Below, in pieces: positions 1 to 8,245 of a stretch of DNA of 64,000 bases (within the stretch, counting starts at the first letter, position 1; each line of letters starts with the position of its first letter). A program made the position numbers and the translations under genes. Source of the stretch: Clostridiales bacterium (GTDB lineage Bacteria > Bacillota > Clostridia > Oscillospirales > Acutalibacteraceae); NCBI GenBank assembly GCA_012839185.1, contig DUNU01000019.1, positions 1 to 64,000 on the forward strand, written 5' to 3'. The notes beneath the pieces were generated by a model that did not search any database, had not been told where the DNA came from, and worked only from the letters and a program-made list of their open reading frames with translations.

Positions 1-111
1 CCTCAAACATTTCATCTGAACGAAGGTCAAAAACAAGAGGAAAGTAATTCAGTTTTCCCATTTGTCTTGAATCCGATATCATTAGTTTAACCTCATTATC
101 AAGCGGAAGAC

Positions 112-210
112 TCAATACATCTGCACGCGCCCCGGCAGCAAATTCTGTTGCTTCAGTAGCGTTTTGTACTCTTGGACAGACAGACGTTCCAAATCCAGAT
201 TGTATTTCAT
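112..210 (-). pseudogene. Truncated 5' end of an unidentified small gene
   Basis: A 32-codon ORF starts at an ATG (208-210) with a good AGGGG ribosome binding site about 8 bases upstream, then stops at 112-114. The N-terminus is acidic and helical with the end LLPGR, reminiscent of the start of DUF4332-type helix-hairpin-helix proteins, although I cannot confirm this. A second minus-strand frame is open from about 225 to the left edge without an obvious start codon, so the gene may be frameshifted or may have been joined to unrelated sequence. The short product and frame conflict suggest a remnant rather than a complete gene. Confidence 0.35.
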
Positions 211-245
211 GATGCTATTCCCCTCTTTTTTCTCTTGCCAAATCT

Positions 246-635
246 TTACTTGTTAAATGAACCAATTTCAATCAAGTTTCCTTCCGGATCAGAGATATAG
301 CATGTGCGTTGCCCCCACGGCTCGGTAGTTGGCTCCAATATAGGTATCGCACCTTTGGATACGACTTCTTTAAATGTCAAATCAACCGCCGCATAGTTAT
401 CGACGCTTAAGGCAATTTCATAATGCCCATTAATATTATTCGCATATCCAAAGGTTCTGTTTGTCATCTTCTCAAAGTCTGTCCGGCGGTATAATAAAAA
501 CAAGGTTCCATCCTTGACCAAATAAACATTCGACGCATTTTCATCTTCCCGGATTTCAAAATTCAGAATATCCCTGTAAAAGCGGACCATCGTTGCCATG
601 TCTTTTACGAAGATCCCAAAACCATCTAATTTCAT
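246..635 (-). CDS. VOC-family (glyoxalase/bleomycin resistance fold) protein
   Basis: This 129-residue protein has the standard length of a single-unit vicinal-oxygen-chelate protein made of two beta-alpha-beta-beta-beta modules. The first module contains MVRFYRDILNFEIRED and the second ends with the typical YISDPEGNLIEIGSF strand, whose Glu is a usual metal ligand in this superfamily. The family includes glyoxalase I, fosfomycin and bleomycin resistance proteins and dioxygenases, so the substrate cannot be told from sequence. It lies just downstream of a small conserved gene on the same strand in an accessory-looking stretch. Confidence 0.8.
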   Translation of the reverse strand: MKLDGFGIFVKDMATMVRFYRDILNFEIREDENASNVYLVKDGTLFLLYRRTDFEKMTNRTFGYANNINGHYEIALSVDNYAAVDLTFKEVVSKGAIPILEPTTEPWGQRTCYISDPEGNLIEIGSFNK

Positions 636-652
636 AATGTGTCAACCTCCAA

Positions 653-1153
653 TCAAATTTGATTTTGAATTGATAAGCTCTCACTTATTGTCGTTATAAA
701 TTTCTCCACACCTTGATCGATAATATCTATCAACGAGACTTGATCCTCAAAATCTGGTTCAGGTGTCAAGATGCACTCAATTATAGCATCCGGATTATTG
801 ATATCATGAAATAGATTTACATCACCTGAAATATTACTGTTAAGTATAGATGCGTAACTTTTTGCAATATCCCTGTTCCGAGCAGAAAGCCATACTTCAA
901 AGTCACCCTTTTCATGTAAGTAGACAATGGCAATTTTCAAACCTTTATCCTTTAATAATTTCGTATTCAAAGAAAAATAGGACATATCCATATAGCCTTG
1001 ATATATACTGCTTGTATCGTAATGTGGGTGTTTCTTGATAAACTCAGCTCTTAATTTCCCTAAAAATTCTAATATTCCTTTATACGCAATTTGTATTTCA
1101 CCCTGTTGTAAATGATTTGTATACGCTTCAATCAGCTCATTCAGAGTCTTCAT
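653..1153 (-). CDS. Conserved hypothetical protein, possibly DUF7000-like
   Basis: The frame opens further upstream (to 1246), but an ATG at 1153 is preceded by AGGAGGCGGAAT, an excellent ribosome binding site, so a 166-residue product starting MKTLNELIEAYTNHL is preferred. There is no signal peptide or membrane segment. The N-terminal half is helical and the middle carries a strand-rich segment (LKIAIVYLHEKGDFEVWLSAR). I associate this pattern with small cytoplasmic proteins annotated DUF7000 in Bacillota, with low certainty; no function is known to me. The upstream frame extension overlaps the start of the 256-bp repeat R1 and is probably fortuitous. Confidence 0.6.
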   Translation of the reverse strand: MKTLNELIEAYTNHLQQGEIQIAYKGILEFLGKLRAEFIKKHPHYDTSSIYQGYMDMSYFSLNTKLLKDKGLKIAIVYLHEKGDFEVWLSARNRDIAKSYASILNSNISGDVNLFHDINNPDAIIECILTPEPDFEDQVSLIDIIDQGVEKFITTISESLSIQNQI

Positions 1154-1189
1154 ATTCCGCCTCCTTGATTTTTGCATCATTTTGTCTAA

Positions 1190-1445
1190 CATCCAACCTG
1201 ACCACACAACCTCGGCAAAAGCCGAAAAAACATCTAACCCGACCACTCACGAACGCTGACATCTAACTCGACCACACGCGGGGCTATGACATCTAACCTG
1301 ACCACTTGACTATCAAATGCCGCCCTTATGGACTTGTTTCCGAAAAGCGCTATTTTCATGTATTTCGCTCAATGAGTTTCACACCCATGTGTGCTAAAAA
1401 CCTTGATATATAAGGGTTTTCAGCTCGCTTACTCTTTTACCCTAT
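1190..1445. repeat. Long direct repeat R1 with four 16-bp motif copies
   Basis: This 256-bp segment matches R2 (2452-2705) in direct orientation. It begins with four imperfect copies of CATCTAACCTGACCAC at 1190, 1231, 1260 and 1290, that is with steps of 41, 29 and 30 bp, exactly the steps seen in R2. A conserved 140-bp tail follows, including CTTGATATATAAGG, and ends in bases that on the minus strand read Arg-Val-Lys-Glu-stop, like the last codons of rlmD in R2. With the tail running to 1539, it fills the intergenic space downstream of the lipoprotein gene; no ORF is supported inside it. Confidence 0.85.
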
Positions 1446-1539
1446 TTCCATCCGAGCCGGTTGTGGTCTTTTCGTTTTTTAATACCAGTTCGCATTTCAA
1501 GTCTCATTTTCTCATTCTTAGTTAACAGAGCCTTTAACG

Positions 1540-2355
1540 CTACCTAGGAATTACAACCTCAATATATTGCCCTTGCTCACAATAGCCATTTTCATCAAAA
1601 CGCAATTCTCGCTGCTCACTAATTGGTTTGTTTTCAAAGTCTGTAATAACCAAAACGGCATCCCTGATTTTTCCTTTAAATTCCGATGCTTCGAAAGCTA
1701 CTAAAAAGTCGGGGCCACTTGAACCCCTTCCGAGTGTCAGTGTTGTGTTGGTTTTAGACTGATATCTAAAATTTACATACCCGCCTTCACCTTTTGAGTC
1801 TACAATTCTCACAAGGAAAGTGCCTTCGGGGTATAAACTGGTTAAAGGCTTATCCGTCATAGAAAGGGTGATCTCTTTTCCTTCTTTACATGTTTGCAGA
1901 TCTTCGGAAAAAGTTAAAGGCATTATCTCGGAGAGGGGATTGCGGGAATTGATGTCTTCAACCCTTGCAACGCTAAGTCCAATTTTCATTTCGCCGCTTC
2001 CCCCCATATCCCAATCACAATAAGCGGATAGTTCCGATATGTCTACGGTCAACGAATCGGATTCAATGGGGTAGCTCTTGAAACGCGTTATTGGCTCTCC
2101 GGGATTAAATGCGCCTACTGGTGCAAAAATTAGATTATATTTCTCCTGCCTTTGATCAAGATTTGAAATCTTTAAAGAAATTGTAATTGTTCCGTCGCCC
2201 TCTTCGTTATTTTCCTTATTTTCATTTTTCACGGTTTGGTTGCTTTTTGCAGTGTTATTATCTTGTTTCTCTGAATCAGTTTTGTTGCATCCTATCAGGG
2301 ACATTGTCAATATCAATAATATTAATGCGAAAACAGTGATGGTTCTTTTTTTCAT
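1540..2355 (-). CDS. Putative lipoprotein of unknown function
   Basis: This 271-residue protein has a basic n-region (MKKRT), a hydrophobic core and a lipobox ending LIGC at Cys23, so it should be lipidated and anchored on the outer face of the membrane. A Lys/Asn/Glu-rich linker follows, then a beta-rich domain without recognised catalytic motif. The start at 2355 has a GAGGAGAGAATTACC ribosome binding site. It is the only gene between the direct repeats R1 and R2, which suggests that it was acquired or duplicated as a cassette. No homologue is recognised. Confidence 0.75.
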   Translation of the reverse strand: MKKRTITVFALILLILTMSLIGCNKTDSEKQDNNTAKSNQTVKNENKENNEEGDGTITISLKISNLDQRQEKYNLIFAPVGAFNPGEPITRFKSYPIESDSLTVDISELSAYCDWDMGGSGEMKIGLSVARVEDINSRNPLSEIMPLTFSEDLQTCKEGKEITLSMTDKPLTSLYPEGTFLVRIVDSKGEGGYVNFRYQSKTNTTLTLGRGSSGPDFLVAFEASEFKGKIRDAVLVITDFENKPISEQRELRFDENGYCEQGQYIEVVIPR

Positions 2356-2451
2356 GGTAATTCTCTCCTCATAATTATTTATTGTTCTTTAAGCCTATTT
2401 TAACCCTTGTTTTATCATATTGTACTTGACAAGCACACCTCACAATCAAAA

Positions 2452-2705
2452 TATCCGACCTGACCACACAACCTCAAAAAAATCCGAAAAAACATCTAAC
2501 CTGACCACTCGCGAAGGCTGACATCTAACCCGACCACTCGCCAAGCTATGACATCCAACCTGACCACTTGACTATCAAAAACCGCTCTTATGGACTTGTT
2601 TCCACGAAGCGATATTTTCATGATTTTACTCAGTGGGTTTTATACCCATATGTGCTATAAGCCTTGATATATAAGGGCTTTACCTACACTCACTCTTTGA
2701 CCCTA
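2452..2705. repeat. Long direct repeat R2 with four 16-bp motif copies
   Basis: This second copy of the ~255-bp repeat has motif copies at 2452, 2493, 2522 and 2552 with the same 41/29/30 steps as R1. On the minus strand the motif reads GTGGTCAGGTTAGATG. The right end of the repeat contains the stop codon and last four sense codons of rlmD, and the left part lies upstream of the lipoprotein gene. Multiple short direct repeats near an end resemble termini of IS21-type elements, but there is no transposase here. Apart from the repeat, the 2356-2451 spacer shows nothing clear. Confidence 0.85.
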
Positions 2706-4048
2706 GACATCAATACTACCGTCTCAACGTGCACGGTTCGGGGGAACATATCAATCGGGGTGCTGTCTTTAATCTCATAGCCCTTATCGGTCAGAATTTT
2801 CAAGTCGCGGGCAAGGGTGGCGGGATCGCAGGATACATAGACAAGACGTTTCGGGGCAAGGGTAACGATTGAGTCGATAACCTCAGCGTCAAGCCCTTTT
2901 CGTGGCGGATCGACGATGATAACATCGGGTTTTATACCCTCGTCGATAAGTTTCTGGGTAATCAAAGCGGCGTCGGCACAGACAAAATCTGCGTTTGTGA
3001 TATTGTTAAGTTCCGCATTTTTGCGAGCATCTTTTACTGCCTCGGGTATGATTTCAACGCCCATCAGACGTTTGCATTTTTCGGCTAAACTTAATCCGAT
3101 GGTACCCGTTCCGCAATATAAATCAAGCACGATTTCATTGCCCGTCAAGGCGGCATATTCACCCGCTTTTGCGTAAAGTTTTTCGGCAGCCTCGTGGTTT
3201 ACCTGATAGAAAGAAAGCGGAGAGAGAATAATTTTCTTTCCGCAGAGAATGTCGGTAATATAACCGTCGCCGTAAATATTTTTGCATATGTCGCCGAGAA
3301 TGACGTTTGTGTCTTCCGTGTTTATATTCAATACAACGGTTTTGATATTTTCATTTTCGGCAATAAGTGCGTCAACAAGCGATTTTGAACTTGGCAGAGA
3401 GGGGTTGTTTATGACCATACAGACCATTATTTCGCCCGTCGTAAAGGCTTTTCTGAGATATATGTGTCGAACAATACCCTTTTTCGTTTCTTCGTTATAA
3501 ATAGTAACGGGATGAGAGAGCAGCCATTTTCTTATCGTTTTTAATATTCCCGAAAATTCCGTCGGTTGAAGTTTGCAGTCAAGGCAGTTAATTACCCTGT
3601 GAGAACGTGCTGCGAAAAAGCCGATTGCAAGCCTGCCGTTTTGCATACGCACGGGATATTGTGCCTTGTTCCTGTAAGCATATTGTGAGCCGGTGATGAT
3701 GGGATTTAACTCGACATCAAGATGACCGATACGCCGAAAAGCCTCGGATACACGTGATTCTTTGTGCTTTTTCTCGGCATCGTATGAAATATGACGAAAA
3801 GCACAACCCCCGCAAGAGGGGAATGCGGGGCAGTCGTTTTCAATTCTGTCTTTTGACGGTTTGATGATACGCTCAATTTTTCCTATTGCGTAATTCTTTT
3901 TTGCCTTGATTATCAACACTTCGACCTTGTCGCCGATGGCGGCACCGCTTACGAATATCGCCATACCCTCGTGCCGTCCGACACCCGTACCCTCAGCCGA
4001 AATATCAACAATATCAATGATTATTTTCTGATTTTTTTCTGTTGCCAT
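2690..4048 (-). CDS. rlmD: 23S rRNA (uracil-5-)-methyltransferase, RlmD/RumA family
   Basis: This 452-residue SAM-dependent enzyme should methylate a uracil C5 in 23S rRNA (U1939 and/or U747 type sites). Residues 1-62 look like a TRAM RNA-binding domain. Cys73, Cys79, Cys82 and a distal CLDC (155-158) form the usual iron-sulfur cluster set. The SAM domain carries LDLYCGTGTIGL, then DPPRKGLD and the catalytic-Cys motif VYVSCDPATLARDL near the C-terminus. The start codon overlaps the galU stop (TAATG), implying translational coupling. The last codons lie inside repeat R2. TrmA is less likely because of the TRAM domain and Cys cluster. Confidence 0.92.
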   Translation of the reverse strand: MATEKNQKIIIDIVDISAEGTGVGRHEGMAIFVSGAAIGDKVEVLIIKAKKNYAIGKIERIIKPSKDRIENDCPAFPSCGGCAFRHISYDAEKKHKESRVSEAFRRIGHLDVELNPIITGSQYAYRNKAQYPVRMQNGRLAIGFFAARSHRVINCLDCKLQPTEFSGILKTIRKWLLSHPVTIYNEETKKGIVRHIYLRKAFTTGEIMVCMVINNPSLPSSKSLVDALIAENENIKTVVLNINTEDTNVILGDICKNIYGDGYITDILCGKKIILSPLSFYQVNHEAAEKLYAKAGEYAALTGNEIVLDLYCGTGTIGLSLAEKCKRLMGVEIIPEAVKDARKNAELNNITNADFVCADAALITQKLIDEGIKPDVIIVDPPRKGLDAEVIDSIVTLAPKRLVYVSCDPATLARDLKILTDKGYEIKDSTPIDMFPRTVHVETVVLMSRVKE

Positions 4049-4926
4049 TATAAATTCTTTGCCAAATCTTTTAGGTAATTTCTGAATTTATCGCCGATTT
4101 CGGGATGGTTTAATGCAACCTCGACATTGGCTTCCATAATACCGAACTTGTCGCCCATGTCGTAGCGTTTGCCCTCAAAATCAACGCAGAGGAGATTGTT
4201 GTCAATTCCCATCTGTGAGAAAGTATCGGTTAAATAAACCTCGCCGCTTTTTGCATTGGGGGGAGTTGCACGAATTCTGTCAAAAATATCGGGAGTGAGA
4301 ACATTGCGTCCCAAGATTGCAAACAGGGACATAATTTCATCATCGGTGGGCTTTTCAACAATGCTGTGAACGTCGTAAATTCTTCCCTCAATATGAGTTA
4401 CGTCAAGGGAACAATATTTTTTAATATCCTCTCTCGAACATTCATTCACGCCGACAACGGGTTTATTATATTTTTCAAAAGCATTGATAAGTTGACCGAT
4501 GGCGGGTTTTTCGTCATTGATTATTACATCATCGCCGTAAAGAATAGCAAACGGTTCGTCGCCGACAAAGGCTTCCGCTTTCAAAACCGCATGGGCAAGA
4601 CCTTTTGTCTCTTTCTGACGGACAAAATAAATATTTGCCTTGTCCGCAACATCGCGGACTGCGTCATACAAATCCTTCTTGGCGGGATTTCCTCTTAAAC
4701 TTGCTTCAAGTTCGAACGCATAGTCAAAATGGTCTTCAATCACGTGTTTGTTGCGGTTTGTGATGATTAAAATATCGGTAATTCCTGCCGCCGCCGCTTC
4801 TTCAACAAGATATTGAATTGCCGGCTTGTCAACAATGTTGAGCATTTCTTTCGGAACGGCTTTTGATGCCGGAAGAACTCTCGTACCCAATCCCGCTGCG
4901 GGGATAACTGCTTTTGTAACTTTCAT
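4048..4926 (-). CDS. galU: UTP--glucose-1-phosphate uridylyltransferase
   Basis: GalU makes UDP-glucose from UTP and glucose-1-phosphate, supplying polysaccharide and glycolipid synthesis. The 292-residue length is standard. The N-terminus has the nucleotide-binding loop AAGLGTRVLPASKAVPKEML, and downstream are LYGDDVI and the EKP-containing substrate region (SIVEKPTDDE). The start at 4926 follows GAGGTGCGTT. It is the first gene of a galU-rlmD operon driven by the promoter at 4957-4985, divergent from rubrerythrin. Confidence 0.95.
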   Translation of the reverse strand: MKVTKAVIPAAGLGTRVLPASKAVPKEMLNIVDKPAIQYLVEEAAAAGITDILIITNRNKHVIEDHFDYAFELEASLRGNPAKKDLYDAVRDVADKANIYFVRQKETKGLAHAVLKAEAFVGDEPFAILYGDDVIINDEKPAIGQLINAFEKYNKPVVGVNECSREDIKKYCSLDVTHIEGRIYDVHSIVEKPTDDEIMSLFAILGRNVLTPDIFDRIRATPPNAKSGEVYLTDTFSQMGIDNNLLCVDFEGKRYDMGDKFGIMEANVEVALNHPEIGDKFRNYLKDLAKNL

Positions 4927-4956
4927 AACGCACCTCGTTTTTCTTTATTATAACAC

Positions 4957-4985
4957 ATTATAACATAAGTATTTTGATAATTCAA
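4957..4985 (-). promoter_or_regulatory. Sigma-A promoter for galU-rlmD
   Basis: On the minus strand TTGAAT (4980-4985) and TATAAT (4957-4962) are separated by 17 bp, about 30 bp upstream of the galU start. It diverges from the rubrerythrin promoter only 14 bp away. Confidence 0.8.
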
Positions 4986-4998
4986 GTTATATTTCGTG

Positions 4999-5027
4999 TT
5001 GACAATTTACCGTTTTTCTGATATAAT
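4999..5027 (+). promoter_or_regulatory. Consensus sigma-A promoter for rubrerythrin
   Basis: TTGACA (4999-5004) and TATAAT (5022-5027) are both perfect consensus hexamers with a 17-bp spacer, predicting strong constitutive expression of the oxidative-stress gene that starts at 5060. No PerR-like operator was obvious to me. Confidence 0.9.
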
Positions 5028-5059
5028 ATTTAAGTAATTTACAAGAAAAGGAGATAATT

Positions 5060-5596
5060 ATGAGTAAATACGCCGGTACACAAACCGAAAAGAATTTAGA
5101 AACCGCTTTCGCAGGCGAATCGCAGGCAAGAAATAAGTATTCCTATTTCGCATCCACGGCAAAAAAAGAGGGCTTTGAGCAGATAGCCGCGATTTTCCTC
5201 CAGACTGCCGAAAATGAAAAAGAACACGCAAAAATGTGGTTCAAAGAGCTTGGCGGTCTCGGTGACACAGCACATAACCTCGCTGATGCTGCCGCTGGTG
5301 AAAACTACGAATGGACGGAAATGTACAAGGAATTTGCCGAAACAGCCGACAAGGAAGGTTTCCCCGAACTTGCCGAGAAATTCAGACTTGTTGCCGATGT
5401 CGAAAAGCATCACGAGGAACGTTATCGTGCATTGCTTAAAAATGTCGAAACGGCTCAGGTATTTGAAAAGAGCGAAGTTAAAGTCTGGGAATGCCGCAAC
5501 TGCGGTCATATCATGGTCGGAACAAATGCTCCCGATATTTGTCCCACCTGCGACCATCCTCAGAGCTATTTTGAACTTCAGGCTAAGAATTATTAA
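5060..5596 (+). CDS. rbr: Rubrerythrin
   Basis: Rubrerythrin reduces hydrogen peroxide in the cytoplasm of anaerobes using a di-iron centre fed by a rubredoxin-like iron. The 178-residue protein has an N-terminal four-helix ferritin-like domain with the iron-binding Glu/His residues in [25 protein letters not shown] and [10 protein letters not shown]. The C-terminal rubredoxin-like domain has the pairs CRNC and CPTC. AAAGGAGATAATT precedes the ATG. The gene appears monocistronic: perfect promoter upstream, strong terminator downstream. Confidence 0.96.
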   Translation: MSKYAGTQTEKNLETAFAGESQARNKYSYFASTAKKEGFEQIAAIFLQTAENEKEHAKMWFKELGGLGDTAHNLADAAAGENYEWTEMYKEFAETADKEGFPELAEKFRLVADVEKHHEERYRALLKNVETAQVFEKSEVKVWECRNCGHIMVGTNAPDICPTCDHPQSYFELQAKNY

Positions 5597-5614
5597 GATA
5601 AACCCAAAAACAAA

Positions 5615-5645
5615 CCCTGCAAAATCTTCCTTGCAGGGCTTTTCT
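5615..5645 (+). terminator. Rho-independent terminator of rubrerythrin
   Basis: CCCTGCAA (5615-5622) pairs with TTGCAGGG (5631-5638) across an 8-base loop and is followed by CTTTTCTTTT, 18 bp after the rubrerythrin stop. Confidence 0.88.
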
Positions 5646-5708
5646 TTTATTGTTTTGTAAGCAAAACTCATATAAGAAAAAATATTATTTTCATTCAGCG
5701 GAAACCGG

Positions 5709-5737
5709 TTGACAAATACAAAAAGCAATGATATAAT
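5709..5737 (+). promoter_or_regulatory. Consensus sigma-A promoter upstream of the zinc-ribbon gene
   Basis: TTGACA (5709-5714) and TATAAT (5732-5737) have a 17-bp spacer, about 65 bp before the ATG at 5801. A perfect promoter in front of an apparently broken gene is one reason to suspect the frameshifts are recent or are sequence errors. Confidence 0.85.
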
Positions 5738-5800
5738 AGACAAAAAAGTGAAAATTCACAGAGACAAAACAATAAAAGAAAAGAAAGTTTGGTGACAGAA

Positions 5801-6350
5801 ATGATGACATGTGTTAATTGTGGTGCCAATGTTCCCGACGGAACTCAGTTTTGTGCGAGATGCGGGTCAAATCAGTTTTTAACTCAACAGCAACCGGAGG
5901 TACAACAGAACATGCAACAGCAATGGCAGCCACAGCAGCCACCGCAACCGCAACAAGTTCCGCCTGTATATGGGCGCCGCCTTATTCTCAACAGCCGCCC
6001 CGTGCACAGCAACCGCCTTATGTTCAGCAGCCGGTAACTCAATCGCCAGAAAATGAAACGATTATTTTTGTTTGCGGTATTCTCGGTTTCTTCCTCGGTC
6101 CTATCCCGATAATCATTGCCTTGGTAATGGGGAAGGACTACAACAAAGCCAACAATTACGGCGGTAGCGAAAAGATAAGATAGGCAAATTGCTTGCCCTA
6201 ATCGCTTTAGTTCTGAATATTATCGGAATCCTTGGCTATGCAGTTTTCATGATCATTGTCTTCGCTACGGGATTTTTAACAACACCGGAAATATCAGGAG
6301 ATTTTTGGGATTCGTATTTGCTTATTTCGCTTATCAGAATGCTTGTATAG
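5801..6350 (+). pseudogene. Zinc-ribbon membrane protein interrupted by two frameshifts
   Basis: Three consecutive frames join into one sensible protein. Frame one (from 5801) gives a zinc ribbon with CVNCGANVPDG and CARCGSN, then a Gln/Pro-rich linker. The second frame (from about 5974) continues with QQPPRAQQPP and a membrane segment (IIFVCGILGFFLGPIPIIIA). The third frame (from about 6180) gives GKLLALIALVLNIIGILGY and stops at 6350. Adding one G to the run at 5972-5974 and one base near 6178-6181 restores a continuous ORF of about 180 residues of the zinc-ribbon plus DUF4190-like membrane type. It is either a young pseudogene or two indel errors. ATG 5801 or GTG 5792 could be the start. 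Confidence 0.75.
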
Positions 6351-6402
6351 AGAACCTTTGTTCTGAAAGCAAACGCAAGACAGAAAAATTTCTTAAAGAC
6401 AT

Positions 6403-6428
6403 AAAAGACTGTTTCGGCAGTCTTTTTA
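6403..6428. terminator. Bidirectional terminator hairpin
   Basis: AAAAGACTG (6403-6411) pairs with CAGTCTTTT (6418-6426) around a 6-base loop and has a T run on the plus side and an A run on the other. It sits between the convergent zinc-ribbon pseudogene and the MBL-fold gene and can serve both. Confidence 0.75.
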
Positions 6429-6462
6429 TGTTTTTTTATTACACGATTTCCAATCGTGCTCC

Positions 6463-7254
6463 TTATATCTCGAAAGTCATCCCATCAAGGCAGAGGGTTG
6501 CATTTTCTCCGAAAACGGCGTTGACACGCTCTTTTGCACTCGCAATGTCTTTCATGATATATCCGCCGTGATGCACGAAAAACACCCTGTCAACCTGTTT
6601 TTCATAATAGTCGAGACTTCTTTTTATATCTTCAATCTTATGATGACCGGTTTCGATAAAGAAAGCGTCGGCATGTTCGGGCAGGACATGTTCAAAGTCT
6701 TCAAGACGGATGTCGCCCGAAAAAACAATCATTTTCTTCTCACATTCGACACGGTAGGCATAAGAACGAAAATGTCCCTGAATGTCGGGAGTCATATGGG
6801 TTGTATGAACTGCGGTAACCGCGAAATTGCCAGCACTGCCGTATGTCTGATAAACAAGCCCGTCGCGGATCTGGTGGGTGGTATGGTCATAATTGCAAAT
6901 GAAATCGCCTTCGGTATTTTTCAGTAATGTCATAACCGCATCAACACTTTCGGTGCAGGGACAGAATATGTCAATATTTTTCCCTTTAAGACGCTCGTCA
7001 CGGCTGATAATACCGATTTTTCTTATGTACCAGAGAAGGTTTCCGAGTCCGCCGATATGATCCATATGCGGATGTGTAATGAATATCGCTCTTGTTTTTA
7101 ATAAGTCAACACCGTGTATATGAGCGGTATATGCTCCGCATTCTCCCGCATCAAACCAATAAAGTTTGTCGTTCGTTTCAAGGGCAAGACAGGTGTGATG
7201 AAAGCCTTTATATGGCTTTGTGCCACCGCTTGTCCCCAAAGTATAAATCTTCAT
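6463..7254 (-). CDS. MBL-fold metallo-hydrolase
   Basis: This 263-residue protein is a metallo-beta-lactamase-fold hydrolase. The metal-binding motif HPHMDHIGGLGN is present, with further His residues in VHTTHMT and FSGDIRLEDFE (bridging Asp) and a final HHGG. The overall pattern resembles the RNase Z/PhnP branch, but the RNase Z exosite is not evident and the substrate is unknown. Its ATG overlaps the stop of the upstream esterase gene by 4 bp, so it is the last gene of the transporter-esterase-hydrolase operon. Confidence 0.85.
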   Translation of the reverse strand: MKIYTLGTSGGTKPYKGFHHTCLALETNDKLYWFDAGECGAYTAHIHGVDLLKTRAIFITHPHMDHIGGLGNLLWYIRKIGIISRDERLKGKNIDIFCPCTESVDAVMTLLKNTEGDFICNYDHTTHQIRDGLVYQTYGSAGNFAVTAVHTTHMTPDIQGHFRSYAYRVECEKKMIVFSGDIRLEDFEHVLPEHADAFFIETGHHKIEDIKRSLDYYEKQVDRVFFVHHGGYIMKDIASAKERVNAVFGENATLCLDGMTFEI

Positions 7255-8244
7255 CCGGTTATCTCCTTAAATTCGGTAAACGACGGCTCGGCGTAAAATC
7301 TGTGCCCCTCATTTCCGACGACATGTCGGCACTTATCACTGCCGTTATAGTAAATTTCTTTCAGAATATTAAACTCGTTTTCGGCAGGAATCAGCGGGAA
7401 TATTCCGTCATCCTTGCCGTTTACGATAACCAGCGGTCGCGGAGCAATAAGTCCGCATATGTCCGCCATATCAAAATAACGGGCTATATTCGGGATATAG
7501 TTGCATTCGCAGTGAGACTTGTCGCCGATTGAATCGACAAAAGAACAAAAAGCACAGGACGGGATAGCACCTTTAATTCGGGTATCAATGGCGGTTGCGT
7601 ATATCGTTGCCGTTCCTCCGCCGGAGTTGCCCATACAATAAATTTTATCTATATTAACAATATCCGAAAAACTGTTCGGCAACAACGTCAATAGCGGTCA
7701 TAATATCCCATACCCTCGCCGCGATGGTGGTGCGACCGGTGAGCAGGGCAACCATTGAGGCTTGATGACAATTGGGTCTCGGAGTTCCGCCACGCTCGCC
7801 GAAACAACGCTGTTCAAGAACTAAGGCGGCATAGCCACGCTTTACGCTGTGCGGCATAAAATCCCTTTCGCCCTCGATGTCATCCAAATCATCACCGTCC
7901 TTGAGCCTGCCCAGCGACACATGCATACCGGTTGAATGTCCTTGAAGGCATATCATAAGCGGCGGATTTTCGATATGCGGAACGCATAAATGACAGGGAA
8001 CGGTATAATTCGGCTCACTTTGGAACACAAAACGATATTCATCAAAATCATCAAACGATTTTTTGTATTCCAAAATGAAATTATGTTCGCAATTTTCGTA
8101 ATTTTCAAGTCCCGTCAATTTGACAAGTTTTTTTCTCGCTTTTTCCTGCCAAGCAGTCAAATCCTCGTCGGGTGTTTTACGCATGGTGGGTTTTGTCTGT
8201 TTCAGGACATCACATTCCCTTTGCCAGGGCATATTTTTTTCCAT
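7251..8244 (-). pseudogene. Alpha/beta-hydrolase (acetyl-esterase-like), split by one frameshift
   Basis: Two overlapping frames form one hydrolase of about 330 residues. The 5' part (8244 to about 7670) starts MEKNMPWQRECDV after GGAAAGGAAG and contains LMICLQGHSTGMHVSLGR, an oxyanion-type region. The 3' part carries the nucleophile elbow GNSGGG, a later Asp (NGKDDGIFP) and His (GNEGHRF), completing the Ser-Asp-His triad. The break is at an A5 run, 7667-7671 (T5 in the gene); removing one base restores EQFSDIVNIDKIY. The family resembles acetyl-xylan-esterase and dienelactone-hydrolase-like enzymes. Transporter and MBL hydrolase neighbours suggest carbohydrate-ester catabolism. The break may be a sequence error. 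Confidence 0.8.
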
Positions 8245-8245
8245 A

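Noticed and set aside
1190-1305. Four 16-bp repeats considered as a CRISPR array
   Set aside because: Units are imperfect, 16 bp long, with 13-25 bp spacers and an exact second copy of the whole set; no cas genes are present.
5096-5743. 215-codon minus-strand ORF opposite rubrerythrin
   Set aside because: It overlaps the whole rubrerythrin gene and its terminator; the sense-strand gene has complete motifs and a perfect promoter.
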